A stretch of 16,610 nucleotides of DNA from JAVVFH01 sp032250585 (GCA_032250585.1 JAVVFH010000053.1:1-16610), one strand, 5' to 3'; shown: positions 6,283 to 14,331, numbered from the stretch's first letter. Numbers and translations are program-made. The notes: generated by a model not told the origin, from the sequence alone.

Positions 6283-7537
6283 GCACCCCGTCGAGCAGGT
6301 CCAGGGTGCGCTGCAATGCGCCCTGGCCGCTTTGCACGATCCGCTCGCCGGCACGGCCCATACGGTCGCGCAGGTCGGGCTCGCGAAACAATCGCTTCAG
6401 AGCCGCCTCCAGATCAGACTTTCCCTGTACCCGCAGCGCGGCTTTTTGAGCGACCAGCTCGGCGGTGATGTCCTTGAAGTTGGCGGTGTGGGGGCCGACG
6501 ACGACCGGCTTGCTCAGGGCCGCCGGCTCCAGCACATTGTGGCCGCCGACGGGGGCGAGACTGCCCCCGACGAAAGCGACATCGCCGGCCGCGTAGAAAG
6601 CGAGCAACTCGCCCATCGCATCGACTACGAAGCACTGGGTCGTGGCCGGGCAGCTGATGCCCTCGCTGCGCAGACACACGCGTAAACCGGCGGCCCGGGC
6701 CAATTGCGCCGCCCGCCCGAAGCGTTCGGGGTGCCGTGGTGCGAGCACCAGCAAGGCCCCCGGCGAGGACGCCAGCAACCCGCGAAACGCCTGCAGGAGC
6801 GCGATCTCGTCACCCTCGTGGGTACTGCCTGCGACCAGCACCGGGCGGTGCGCGCCCCAGGCCGTGCGGATCGCCTGGCCCTGTTCGTGAAGACTGGGTG
6901 GCAGCTGAAGATCGAATTTCAGGTTGCCGGTTACGGTGATGATCTCGCGGTCGGCGCCCAGCTGCACCAGGCGTTCGGCGTCGGCTTCGGTCTGGGCCCC
7001 GATGCCGGAAAGCTGCCGCAGGGTCTGCGCGCCGAGCGCGTGGAACCGCCGGTAGCCGCGTACGCTGCGTTCCGAGATACGGGCGTTGACCAGCAGCAGC
7101 GGCAGCCGGCGCCGGCGCGCCTCATGATAGAGGTTCGGCCAGATCTCGGTTTCCATGACGATCACTCGCTCCGGCTGCAGGCGGTCGAAAAAACGGTGCA
7201 CGGCGCCGGGAAGATCCAGCGGGATGTAGACGTGAAACAGTTGCCCGGAAAACAAGGCGCGCGCGCGTTCAGAACCGCTGGGTGTGAAGGTGGTCAGCAC
7301 GACTGGCCGGCGCGGCGAGCGCTGCAGCAGGCTGCGCACCAGGGCGTTTGCCGCATTGACTTCGCCCAGCGATGCGGCATGAACGACGATGCCGCCGGTT
7401 TCCGGGGGTGGCTCGAAAAAACCCAGACGCTCCGGCCAGCGGCGCCTGTAATCGCTGTTGCGCAGGCTGCGAATGGCCAGGTAAATGAGTGCCAGCGGCA
7501 GGAACAGGTACAGGGCGAGAGAGTAGAGTCTGCGCAT
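6263..7537 (-). CDS. waaA: 3-deoxy-D-manno-octulosonic acid (Kdo) transferase
   Basis: The 424-residue protein matches WaaA/KdtA, which moves Kdo from CMP-Kdo onto the lipid A precursor at the cytoplasmic face of the inner membrane. It has an N-terminal anchor (about 4-22) and RRRWPERLGFF (31-41). VVHAASLGEVNAANAL (51-66) holds the expected catalytic glutamate E59. Further family segments are METEIWPNLYHEARRRRLPL, NLKFDLQLPP, VLVAGSTHEGDE, LAPRHPERF and GGHNVLEPA, in the usual GT30 order. Length is normal. It is divergent from the lipid A acyltransferase gene, which acts after Kdo addition in the Raetz pathway. A -10-like TATGAT lies on the minus strand at 7575-7580, but no good -35 was found. 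Confidence 0.95.
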   Translation of the reverse strand: MRRLYSLALYLFLPLALIYLAIRSLRNSDYRRRWPERLGFFEPPPETGGIVVHAASLGEVNAANALVRSLLQRSPRRPVVLTTFTPSGSERARALFSGQLFHVYIPLDLPGAVHRFFDRLQPERVIVMETEIWPNLYHEARRRRLPLLLVNARISERSVRGYRRFHALGAQTLRQLSGIGAQTEADAERLVQLGADREIITVTGNLKFDLQLPPSLHEQGQAIRTAWGAHRPVLVAGSTHEGDEIALLQAFRGLLASSPGALLVLAPRHPERFGRAAQLARAAGLRVCLRSEGISCPATTQCFVVDAMGELLAFYAAGDVAFVGGSLAPVGGHNVLEPAALSKPVVVGPHTANFKDITAELVAQKAALRVQGKSDLEAALKRLFREPDLRDRMGRAGERIVQSGQGALQRTLDLLDGVLTPAGR

Positions 7538-7781
7538 TGTTCAGATCAATCTCCCGGCCAGGACAGTGGCGCTTATCATACCGCAAAGACCCGCAATCAC
7601 CCGGGGTCCACATCCCCGGTTGCAAACTCATCGACTGGCGCAACAGCACGTGTCCGTTCGTGATCCGGGCGACAAAAAACATGCTGCGCAATTCGTCTGC
7701 TCCTCCAGTTTGCGCAGAAAGGAAACCCGCCCGTGCGAATATCGGGTTGGCTCAGTGCTGCTGAGCAGGGACAATACCTGG
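7538..7781. other. Divergent intergenic region between waaA and the lipid A acyltransferase gene
   Basis: This 244-bp stretch should hold both promoters. I see a minus-strand TATGAT at 7575-7580 facing waaA and a perfect 6-bp hairpin GCTCAG-tgctg-CTGAGC at 7750-7766, ending 15 bases before the acyltransferase ATG. An open frame extends upstream from that ATG to 7566, but its residues look non-coding (basic, with no family similarity). Confidence 0.4.
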
Positions 7782-8693
7782 ATGAGCACAGCGACCCGCC
7801 CACCACTGACCCCGCGAAACTGGGCCGGCTGGCTGGCCGTGGGCCTGTTGTGGCTGTTGGGTAAAACGCCGCAGCGGCTGGCCGTGGCCCTGTCGGTGCC
7901 GGTTGGCGCTCTACTCAGCCGACTGCTGGCTCGCCGCCGCCGCATCGCGGCACGCAACATCGAGCGCTGTTTTCCGGAGCTAAACCCCGTCCGGCGTGCG
8001 GTTCTGTTGAGGGATCATTTCCGCTCCCTCGCACGCATGGTGTTCGAAGTCGCATGGTCCTGGTCTGCTGCGTCCGACCGATTGCGGAAAATGGGTCACA
8101 TCGAGGGTTCCGAGCACGTCCTGGGGCCGTTATCGCGGGGCCGCGGCGTATTGCTGATCACTGCCCATTTCACCTGTCTGGAGATCGGTGGGCGCTTGAC
8201 CTCCTGGGTATTGCCCGCGGCCGCCGCAATGTACCGACCGTTGCGCAACCCGGTTATGGAGTGGTACCAGAACCGCAGTCGCGCGAAGTACACCGGGATG
8301 ATCAACCAAAAAGACCTGCGCAAAGCGGCGCGTTTTTTGAAGAACGGCGGTGCGCTTTGGTACGCGCCGGACCAGGATTTTGGCGCCGCCCGCAGCGTGT
8401 TCGTGCCGTTTTTCGGAATCCGCACCGCGACGCTGAAAACGACCGAACACCTCGTGCGACTCACCGGCTGCGCCGTCGTGCCGATGTTCCCGGGCTACGA
8501 TGCCGAGCGCAGGGTCTACTCAGTAACCTTCTATCCGGCGCTGGATAATTTCCCCAGCGGTGATATGGTCGAAGACCTGGGCAGGATCAGCGCAGTGACG
8601 GAACAGCATGCGAGGAAGTTTCCCGACCAATACTGGTGGATCCACCGCCGCTTCAAGACCCGCCCCGAGGGCGAGCCGGCGTTCTATGACTGA
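7782..8693 (+). CDS. LpxL/HtrB family lipid A biosynthesis acyltransferase
   Basis: Starting at ATG 7782 gives 303 residues, the usual LpxL/LpxM length, beginning with LTPRNWAGWLAVGLLWLLG as in the family. These inner-membrane enzymes transfer lauroyl or myristoyl chains from acyl-ACP to Kdo2-lipid A. The catalytic HX4(D/E) motif is H129-FTCL-E134 in LLITAHFTCLEIGG. Other family segments are AARNIERCFPEL (56-67), MYRPLRNPVMEWYQNRSR, then ALWYAPDQDFG with VFVPFFG, and near the end PDQYWWIHRRFKTRP. The start has only a weak ribosome site, and the small hairpin just upstream may affect it. LpxL, LpxM and LpxP cannot be told apart by eye, so no symbol is given. The TGA stop overlaps the first base of a palindrome, and a micro-ORF follows. 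Confidence 0.92.
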   Translation: MSTATRPPLTPRNWAGWLAVGLLWLLGKTPQRLAVALSVPVGALLSRLLARRRRIAARNIERCFPELNPVRRAVLLRDHFRSLARMVFEVAWSWSAASDRLRKMGHIEGSEHVLGPLSRGRGVLLITAHFTCLEIGGRLTSWVLPAAAAMYRPLRNPVMEWYQNRSRAKYTGMINQKDLRKAARFLKNGGALWYAPDQDFGAARSVFVPFFGIRTATLKTTEHLVRLTGCAVVPMFPGYDAERRVYSVTFYPALDNFPSGDMVEDLGRISAVTEQHARKFPDQYWWIHRRFKTRPEGEPAFYD

Positions 8694-8709
8694 GTACCGT
8701 GACGGTACT
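8693..8709. repeat. Perfect palindrome between the acyltransferase gene and the micro-ORF
   Basis: AGTACCGT-G-ACGGTACT is an exact inverted repeat of 8 bp around one central base. It starts on the last base of the acyltransferase stop codon. As RNA it could fold as a 7-bp stem with a TGA triloop. It is followed by GAGGGGG and not a T tract, so it is not a classical terminator. It could be a protein-binding site, an RNA processing or stability stem, or control access to the downstream micro-ORF's G-rich ribosome site. Confidence 0.5.
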
Positions 8710-8729
8710 GAGGGGGACGCAGAAAAGCC

Positions 8730-8807
8730 ATGAAAAACGTCATCCGTATTTTCTTTGCCCTGACCATCGCGCTGATCACCGCGGCGTTCCTGCGCTCGAT
8801 GCTTTAA
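8730..8807 (+). CDS. Putative 25-residue single-span membrane micro-protein
   Basis: ATG at 8730 opens a 25-codon frame ending in TAA at 8805-8807. The peptide starts MKNVIRIFF, continues as a hydrophobic alpha-helical stretch (ALTIALITAAF) and ends RSML: a short Lys/Arg-flanked membrane helix. AGGGGG lies 13 bases upstream, slightly far for a ribosome site. It is 36 bp after the lipid A acyltransferase gene on the same strand and 10 bp from the convergent O-antigen ligase stop, so it fills the space between two annotated genes with no slack. I know no family for it. A regulator or stabiliser of a neighbouring membrane enzyme is speculation. Confidence 0.5.
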   Translation: MKNVIRIFFALTIALITAAFLRSML

Positions 8808-8817
8808 CCCGGAAAGT

Positions 8818-10083
8818 TTAACCCGAACCGGGGCCGCTCCCGCGATCGTTCAGCCGCAGCGCCGCTCCCCAAAGGCCCATCAGGAACCATAGCAGTGAAG
8901 AGGTGTAGGTGCCGTAGATCGCGAAGTGGGAATTGAACGGGAACAGAATCAGCAACACCGCCAGCGCGAAGGGAAAGGCGTCCCGCCGTTCGGCGGGCGT
9001 CGTGCGTGCCCCGTGTTTCCACAGAAAGATCAGCGCCAGCACCAGACCGAGCAAGCCGATGGTTCCCGTGTCCGACATCAACTCCAGCAGCACGTTGTGC
9101 GCGTGGGTCGCGCCGGATTTGCCGCCGGATTTCCGGATGTGGATATCGTCCGCTTCGGCGTAGTGCATATATGCCTCCGGGAAGGCGCGTACGCCAACGC
9201 CGTTGACCGGGTGCTCGCGGTACATTTTCAAGGCGGCGCGAAAGATCGGTATGCGCTCCATCGACGACCGGTCCAGCGCCGTTCCGGCGCCGGTGGCGAA
9301 GGCCTGGGTAGCGTCGATGCGTTCCTGGAACAGCGGCGAGGCGAAATAGCTCGCAGCGAGAACCAGCATCGCCAGTACCGGAATGGTCAGGATCGTGCGG
9401 CGCAACTCGCGGTTTTCCCGTTTCAGCATCAGGGCCATGTAGGTCGCCAGCACGATGACCATCGTAAGCCACCCGGCCCGCATGCCGGCGATCAGCACCG
9501 CGCCGAGGATCAAAGCGAAGGAAGCGGCCCAGGCCCAGGGCCGCCACTGCCGGCGGGCGTGCTCGAGCACCAGCGGCGAGAGCATGGCCAGCGTCGGCCC
9601 GAAAAACTGGTACTTGTCGACGAACAGCGCGTTCAGCCGGTCGGGGTGCATGGCGATGCCGAACAGGTCGCGACCGAACCACAGCTGTATGAAGCCGTCC
9701 ACGGCCCAGAACAGCAGCAGCCAGGCTGTCCACCGCAATACCCGCTCGCGGGCCGACGGTGGTTGCAGCAGGACCGAGAGGGCCAGCGCCGCGGCCAGGT
9801 AACGCAGGGCGGCGACGCTCTGCAGCCAGCTCTTGCCGGGGTCCATCGAGTCGAAGGCCGACAGCGCCATCGGCAGCCAATAGCAGAGAAAAAGCGGCAA
9901 CACGAAGCGCGCGGCGCAGCGGATCTGGCGGCGCCTGTCGACGGAGTGTGCCAGGAAGGCAAGCGCTACGGCGAAAGTCGACAACGGGATTTCAGCCAGC
10001 CGCCCAAAGGGCAGCAACGCAATGAATGCGACCGCCAGCCAACTGGGCCAGTCGCTCTCGAGTCTGCGGATGAACAGTTTCAT
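8818..10083 (-). CDS. O-antigen ligase family polytopic membrane protein (Wzy_C-like)
   Basis: Starting at ATG 10083 gives 421 residues, mostly hydrophobic, with about ten to twelve membrane segments. The large periplasmic loop carries ERIPIFRAALKMYREHPVNG and GATHAHNVLLELMSDTGTIG, the His-Asn signature of the O-antigen ligase/polymerase superfamily (PF04932), followed by GLLGLVLALIFLW. WaaL enzymes join undecaprenyl-linked O-antigen to lipid A-core in the periplasm; Wzy polymerases and PglL O-glycosyltransferases share the domain, so the exact reaction is open. The ATG overlaps the TGA of the upstream glycosyltransferase (ATGA, 10080-10083), a sign of coupled translation and of a shared pathway. 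The frame stays open upstream to 10614, but that part is only the other frame of the glycosyltransferase gene. Confidence 0.85.
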   Translation of the reverse strand: MKLFIRRLESDWPSWLAVAFIALLPFGRLAEIPLSTFAVALAFLAHSVDRRRQIRCAARFVLPLFLCYWLPMALSAFDSMDPGKSWLQSVAALRYLAAALALSVLLQPPSARERVLRWTAWLLLFWAVDGFIQLWFGRDLFGIAMHPDRLNALFVDKYQFFGPTLAMLSPLVLEHARRQWRPWAWAASFALILGAVLIAGMRAGWLTMVIVLATYMALMLKRENRELRRTILTIPVLAMLVLAASYFASPLFQERIDATQAFATGAGTALDRSSMERIPIFRAALKMYREHPVNGVGVRAFPEAYMHYAEADDIHIRKSGGKSGATHAHNVLLELMSDTGTIGLLGLVLALIFLWKHGARTTPAERRDAFPFALAVLLILFPFNSHFAIYGTYTSSLLWFLMGLWGAALRLNDRGSGPGSG

Positions 10084-11192
10084 GGCTGCTTGTCCGCCAG
10101 TGCGGCCTGGTAAACGGCGAAGGTTTTGCGCATGGATTCGCGCAGTCCGAACGCGTCGCTGCGCGGCACAGGCGGTGGCTTCGCCAGGAATGCCAGGCTG
10201 CGGGCGAGCAGCGCGCTGCGGTCGCCGGGCGCGACCGCGCCCTGCGGATAAATGCGGGCGAGAATCTCCTGCACACCGCCGTGATTCCAGCCGATGACCG
10301 GCACGCCGAGGTGCAGCGCTTCGGGCACCGTGCGGCCAAAGGCCTCCGGCGGGTCGCTGCACAGGCTGTAGACGATCTCGGCGGCGGCCAGCCAGTTGCG
10401 GATGTCGAGGCGCGCGCCGGTGAACGTAATGCGGTCCAGAACGCCGTAGCGCTCGGCCAGCCCTGCGAGTTCGTCGCGGTAGCGCGAACCGGGTTTCGCG
10501 GTGCCGATGACGACGCCGTGGATATCGGGTATCGTCCGCGCGAGCCGCCAGACGAGTTCGATGAAGTCCGCGTGTCCTTTGTAGCGCGACAATCGGCCGG
10601 GCAGGCACACCCACCGGCGGTCTTGCAGTTCAGGGAATTCCCGGTAGGCGGACTCGAACCAGGCGGCCGAGGGCTTATAGCCGTAAGGGAAGGCCTCGTG
10701 GCTGACGCCGCCGTGAACCGTAATCAGCCGGTGAGGGTCGGTTTGCGGGTAGTTGTGCCGTGTGTATTCGCGGATGTGATCGGAGACCGCGATGACCCGG
10801 TCGCCGCCGGTCATGACTGCGCTATAGCGGCTCACGGAATAGTGACCGTGCACACTGGTTACGACGGCGGGCCGTTCACCGGGTTCGAGCGGTCGTAAAG
10901 CCAGCCGACAGATCCACGCTGGCAGGCGCGAGTGAATGTGCAGCACATCGGGGTGTTCGCTGCGCACCCATTCGCGCAGCCGTTTCACATATGACAGCGT
11001 GCGCAGGCGCTTGCGTCCTATGGGCCAGTCCAGATGCTGCGCGCCGCAGGCTTCTACGCGTGCCGTCAGCGGGCCGCCGGCGGCGATCACGCTGACGCGG
11101 TTGCCCTGCGAAGCCGCAAACTCAGCGAGCTCGACCGCCACCAACTCAGAGCCGCCCAGGTTGAGCGAGGCCAGAGCCTGCACGATATGCAC
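10080..11192 (-). CDS. Family 4 glycosyltransferase (GT-B fold)
   Basis: The 370-residue protein is a GT4 enzyme of the kind that builds lipopolysaccharide core or O-antigen from nucleotide sugars at the cytoplasmic face. N-terminal domain: LNLGGSELVAVELA (10-23) with the acceptor-side GGSE loop, DVLHIHSRLPAW (82-93), SVHGHYS (113-119), DRVIAVSDHIREYT and TVHGGVS. C-terminal nucleotide-sugar domain: LPGRLSRYKGHADFIE (197-212), FTGARLDIRNWLAAAEIVY and PPEAFGRTVPEALHLGVPVI, with the EX7E pair E283/E291. The start is GTG at 11192, 17 bp after the zinc-finger gene, with a modest G-rich ribosome site. The next gene, the ligase-like protein, overlaps by ATGA. Sugar donor and acceptor cannot be told from sequence. 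Confidence 0.88.
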   Translation of the reverse strand: MHIVQALASLNLGGSELVAVELAEFAASQGNRVSVIAAGGPLTARVEACGAQHLDWPIGRKRLRTLSYVKRLREWVRSEHPDVLHIHSRLPAWICRLALRPLEPGERPAVVTSVHGHYSVSRYSAVMTGGDRVIAVSDHIREYTRHNYPQTDPHRLITVHGGVSHEAFPYGYKPSAAWFESAYREFPELQDRRWVCLPGRLSRYKGHADFIELVWRLARTIPDIHGVVIGTAKPGSRYRDELAGLAERYGVLDRITFTGARLDIRNWLAAAEIVYSLCSDPPEAFGRTVPEALHLGVPVIGWNHGGVQEILARIYPQGAVAPGDRSALLARSLAFLAKPPPVPRSDAFGLRESMRKTFAVYQAALADKQP

Positions 11193-11197
11193 GGCTC

Positions 11198-11210
11198 ACC
11201 CGGCCCGGGT
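11198..11210. repeat. Short perfect palindrome between zinc-finger and glycosyltransferase genes
   Basis: ACCCGG-C-CCGGGT sits in the 17-bp gap, its last base belonging to the zinc-finger stop codon, directly before the GTG start of the glycosyltransferase. It may form a tight GC stem near the ribosome site or be chance in GC-rich DNA. Confidence 0.25.
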
Positions 11211-11419
11211 CAGTCGACGAGCCGGTAGCGGGCGCTGCAATAGGGGCAAAGGGCGGTGCCGGTTTCTTCGATGGGCAGATAGACCCGCGGATGCGAATTC
11301 CAGAGCCGCTGCCCCGGGGTGGGACAGGAAAGCGGAAGGTCTTCGCGATGGACCTCGTATTCGCGCTGAGTACTCGCGCTTTCCAGGCTGGAATCGGTTG
11401 CGTCGGTGGGATGAGTCAC
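11210..11419 (-). CDS. zf-CHCC zinc-finger domain protein
   Basis: This 69-residue protein has a flexible acidic/polar N-terminal tail (1-25) and a compact C-terminal domain with C32, H43, C58 and C61 (CPTPGQRLWNSHPRVYLPIE, then CPYCSARYRL). That spacing is the CHCC zinc-binding pattern of PF10276, the domain also present in the mitochondrial complex I subunit NDUFS6. In proteobacteria the family is a small stand-alone protein of unknown role, often near waa or ilvE/glnE genes. The start is GTG at 11419, with AGGGAGA seven to eight bases upstream. It lies 128 bp after glnE and 17 bp before the glycosyltransferase. A promoter-like pair at 11468-11498 could give it expression separate from glnE. 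Confidence 0.88.
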   Translation of the reverse strand: MTHPTDATDSSLESASTQREYEVHREDLPLSCPTPGQRLWNSHPRVYLPIEETGTALCPYCSARYRLVD

Positions 11420-11467
11420 TTTGCGTTCTCCCTGATCCTGTCGATCCGGTTTGCAGTCGGTCCGCGT

Positions 11468-11498
11468 ATTTTACGGCAGAGCCCGGCTTGATTGTCAG
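11468..11498 (-). promoter_or_regulatory. Candidate sigma-70 promoter for the zinc-finger/glycosyltransferase run
   Basis: On the minus strand CTGACA (11493-11498, five of six to TTGACA) and TAAAAT (11468-11473, five of six to TATAAT) lie in the glnE/zinc-finger gap, about 40 bases of leader before the GTG. The 19-base spacer is longer than the preferred 17, so strength is uncertain. Confidence 0.4.
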
Positions 11499-11547
11499 AA
11501 TTATGTTGGCGGAGCCGCTGTCGGCAGCCACCACGGCAGATGCCGGC

Positions 11548-14295
11548 TCAGCGCGGCGAATCGCCGAAACGCTGCTCGAAAAAGCGGGCCGCCTCACTGC
11601 TGTCCACCGGCTGTTGCGGCTCTTCAAGCAAGGCCGCCATCATCCGGCTTTCCTGCAGCGCCCGCAAGGTTCGTTCAAGGACTGCGGCCTCATCACTGCG
11701 CAGCCAGCCGATCGCGTCGAGTTCCCGCAACTGCTCCAGCGTGCCGGTCGCCTGCAGCACCCGCGGAAAGGCCCGTGCCGACAGGAGCACGCCCAGCTGG
11801 GCGATGAATTCGATGTCGATCAGACCGCCCGGCTGCTGTTTGGGCGAGTGATGGCGTTCGCCGGACGGGTCGGCCTCATGCTCCCGGCTCATCCTGTGAC
11901 GCATGTCGAACAAATCCGACACGAGTTTCGTCGCATCGCGCTCGCGGCACAGCACGTCCTGGCGGATGCGTTTGAATTGGGCCTCGATGCGGCGATTACC
12001 GGCGACGAAGCGCGCGCGGGTCAGTGCCTGCAACTCCCAGGTCCAGGCTTCCTTTAGCTGATATTCGTGAAACGCCTTGATGCTGCTCACCAGGGCGCCG
12101 GCGCGGCCGTTGGGCCTCAGGCGCGTGTCCACTTCATAGAGGCGTCCGGACGGTGTCATGATTGTCAAAAAACTGAGTACGCGCTGCGCGAGGCGTGCGT
12201 AATAGCGCTCTGGCGGCAACGGCCGGGCCCCGTCGGAACGTTCACCCCGGGTTTCGAACAGGAACACGATGTCCAGATCGGAGCGGTAGCCCAGCTCACG
12301 TGCACCGAGCGTCCCGTAACCGATGATCGCCAGCGATCCGTCGTGCCGCCGGTCATTTTCGGCGGCCGGTTCCGGGTCTGGAAAACCTCCGTGGCGCTCT
12401 TCGATCTCGCGCCCGGCGACGACCAGTACGCCGCGCAGCACGGCGACGGCCAGGTTCGAAAGACCCTGCTGGGCTTCCTCGCTGCTGAGACTGCCCTGGA
12501 GGTGGCCCACCGAAATGGACAGGGCGCTGGCCAGGCGCAGGTAATTCAAGCCCTCGAGGACCGCTTCGGTACCCTGGGCGGCGGCCAGCAGCCGCTGCAC
12601 ATTCGCGGACAACTCGTCCATAGCCGGCACCCGTCGCCCGAGCGACGGATCGATCAGTTCGTCGAGCAGCGCCGGGAAACGGATGGCCTGCTCGCTGATC
12701 CACGGGCTGCGATCGAACAGTTTCAACATGCGGTCCAGCGCCGGCGCGTGTTGAATCAGCAGCGCCAGGTAAGCGCTGCGTCGGCAAACAGCCAGCACCA
12801 GGTCGAACGCGCGATCGACCGTTTCGTCGGCCAGCGTCATGCGGTCCAGGCGCTCCAGCAATTCGGGCATGAAGCGGTCGAGGCGGCGTCGGCCGCGCTG
12901 GCTGAGCGCCACCCGGTCGAGGCGCCGCAGGAAATTCGCCAAGGCCTCGCCCTGCGGCACGTCAGGCGGTTCCGTGCCCTGCCGGTCGGCCTGCAGCCGG
13001 CGCCATTCCTCTACCCACCGTGCGTCCGAAGATTCCGGGGGGCGCGACGGGAAGATATCGTGGAAGCGCTTACTGACACGTTTGCGGGTCCGGGCCACGC
13101 TCCGCTCGAGTCCCTCCGTGTCGCGCTCATACATCGCGCGGGCGATGCGTTCGCGGTCCTCCCCCGGCGGTATGCGATGTGTCTGCTGATCGCGTTGCGC
13201 CTGGATCCGGTTTTCCAGCAGTCGCAGAAACACATAATCGTGGCGAATTTCGGTAACCGTGTCTCCGCTCAGCAAGCCCAGCCGCTCGATCTCGCACAAA
13301 GCCTCGTCCAGCGACGTCGTTTGCAGGCCGGTTTCCCGGCCCCCGCGAAGAATCTGGAAGCACTGGGTCAGAAACTCGATCTCGCGAATGCCGCCCGGCC
13401 CGCGCTTGATGTCGTCTTCGCGGTCCTTGCGGCGGGCGTCTTCGACTACGTTGGCGTGCATTTCCTGCAGCGCCTCGACCGCGCCGTAGTCGATGTAGCG
13501 GCGGTACACGAAGGGCCGGAGGTTCTCCATCAGCTTTTTGCCCGCTTGCAGATCGCCGGCTACGGGGCGTGCCTTTACCAGGGCGTAGCGCTCCCAGTCG
13601 CGGCCCTCGCGCTGGTAATACTGCTCCAGGGCCGCCATGCTGGATGTCAGCGGGCCGGAGTCGCCGAAAGGCCTCAACCGCGCGTCCACGCGGAAACAGA
13701 AACCGTCCTCGGTCAGGTCCGACAGACTGGCGATCACGCGGCGGGCGAGGCGGGTGAAAAACCGGTCGTTCTCCAGTTCCCGGGGTCCGTCGCAACTGCC
13801 GCGCCGGGGATAGCAGAACATCACATCGATGTCGGAGGACAGGTTGAGTTCCGCGCCGCCGAACTTGCCCAGGCCGATCACGAAAAGTTTTTGTTCCGCG
13901 CCGTCCTCGTCACACGGCCTGCCGTATTTTTCCTGCAAACGCGCACCGTGTTCGTCGATGGCCGCCTGCAGGCAGAGTTCCGCGAGCTGGGTCAGGCTGG
14001 TGAAGGTCTCGCCCAGGGTCGCCAGGCCGCAGAGGTCGCGCCAGATGATGCGCAGCATCGTGCGGTTGCGATAAAGGCGCAGGCCGCGCTCCAAGCCCTG
14101 CCCGTCGATCTGTGTGGTCAGCATCGCAGCCGTCGGCGGATGGAATTCGTCCAGGTCGTCGCGCCAGTCGGGATGGCGCGCGAGCAGGTCGGAGGCGAAA
14201 TCACTGCAGTGACGCAGGTGTTCCAGCCGCTTTTCGGCGGGCACGGTTGCCGGTGGCAGGATGTTCCAGCCGGATGGGTCGGGCGAAGCGGCCAT
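11548..14295 (-). CDS. glnE: Bifunctional glutamine synthetase adenylyltransferase/adenylyl-removing enzyme
   Basis: GlnE adds or phosphorolytically removes AMP on glutamine synthetase in response to PII and glutamine. Numbering from an upstream GTG at 14322 (924 residues), the adenylyl-removing domain has GLGKFGGAELNLSSDIDVMF (150-169), RVDARLRPFGDSGPL (211-225) and KRGPGGIREIEF (306-317). The adenylyltransferase domain has IIGYGTLGARELGYRSDLDI (666-685) and VDTRLRPNGRAGALVSS (731-747), then PGGLIDIEFIAQ. Both nucleotidyltransferase halves are complete, and total length fits the family. In the second half KLGG reads TLGA and GSDLD reads RSDLD, slight departures from the usual motif that keep both aspartates. 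I prefer the start at ATG 14295 (915 residues) because a perfect TATAAT lies six bases before it. The GTG at 14322 is the alternative. Confidence 0.95.
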   Translation of the reverse strand: MAASPDPSGWNILPPATVPAEKRLEHLRHCSDFASDLLARHPDWRDDLDEFHPPTAAMLTTQIDGQGLERGLRLYRNRTMLRIIWRDLCGLATLGETFTSLTQLAELCLQAAIDEHGARLQEKYGRPCDEDGAEQKLFVIGLGKFGGAELNLSSDIDVMFCYPRRGSCDGPRELENDRFFTRLARRVIASLSDLTEDGFCFRVDARLRPFGDSGPLTSSMAALEQYYQREGRDWERYALVKARPVAGDLQAGKKLMENLRPFVYRRYIDYGAVEALQEMHANVVEDARRKDREDDIKRGPGGIREIEFLTQCFQILRGGRETGLQTTSLDEALCEIERLGLLSGDTVTEIRHDYVFLRLLENRIQAQRDQQTHRIPPGEDRERIARAMYERDTEGLERSVARTRKRVSKRFHDIFPSRPPESSDARWVEEWRRLQADRQGTEPPDVPQGEALANFLRRLDRVALSQRGRRRLDRFMPELLERLDRMTLADETVDRAFDLVLAVCRRSAYLALLIQHAPALDRMLKLFDRSPWISEQAIRFPALLDELIDPSLGRRVPAMDELSANVQRLLAAAQGTEAVLEGLNYLRLASALSISVGHLQGSLSSEEAQQGLSNLAVAVLRGVLVVAGREIEERHGGFPDPEPAAENDRRHDGSLAIIGYGTLGARELGYRSDLDIVFLFETRGERSDGARPLPPERYYARLAQRVLSFLTIMTPSGRLYEVDTRLRPNGRAGALVSSIKAFHEYQLKEAWTWELQALTRARFVAGNRRIEAQFKRIRQDVLCRERDATKLVSDLFDMRHRMSREHEADPSGERHHSPKQQPGGLIDIEFIAQLGVLLSARAFPRVLQATGTLEQLRELDAIGWLRSDEAAVLERTLRALQESRMMAALLEEPQQPVDSSEAARFFEQRFGDSPR

Positions 14296-14301
14296 GACGG
14301 G

Positions 14302-14331
14302 ATTATAAAGTTGCGCCGGCACCCGTGTCCC
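14302..14331 (-). promoter_or_regulatory. Candidate glnE promoter, possibly giving a leaderless mRNA
   Basis: On the minus strand GGGACA (14326-14331, four of six to TTGACA) is followed after 18 bases by a perfect TATAAT (14302-14307). The seventh base after TATAAT is the A of ATG 14295, where transcription would be expected to start. No Shine-Dalgarno sequence precedes that ATG. Confidence 0.45.

Noticed and set aside
7566..7781. 72-residue N-terminal extension of the lipid A acyltransferase
   Set aside because: The extension looks non-coding, and the family begins right after ATG 7782 with the LTPRNWAGWL-type start.
10084..10614. Upstream extension of the O-antigen ligase-like frame
   Set aside because: It is the alternative frame of the glycosyltransferase gene; the ATGA overlap gives a natural start at 10083.
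6704..12057. Further long plus-strand frames (6704-7663, 8926-10113, 10936-12057) opposite waaA, the ligase-like gene, the glycosyltransferase and glnE
   Set aside because: Low-complexity Arg/Gly/Gln-rich translations without family similarity; the minus-strand genes explain the DNA.
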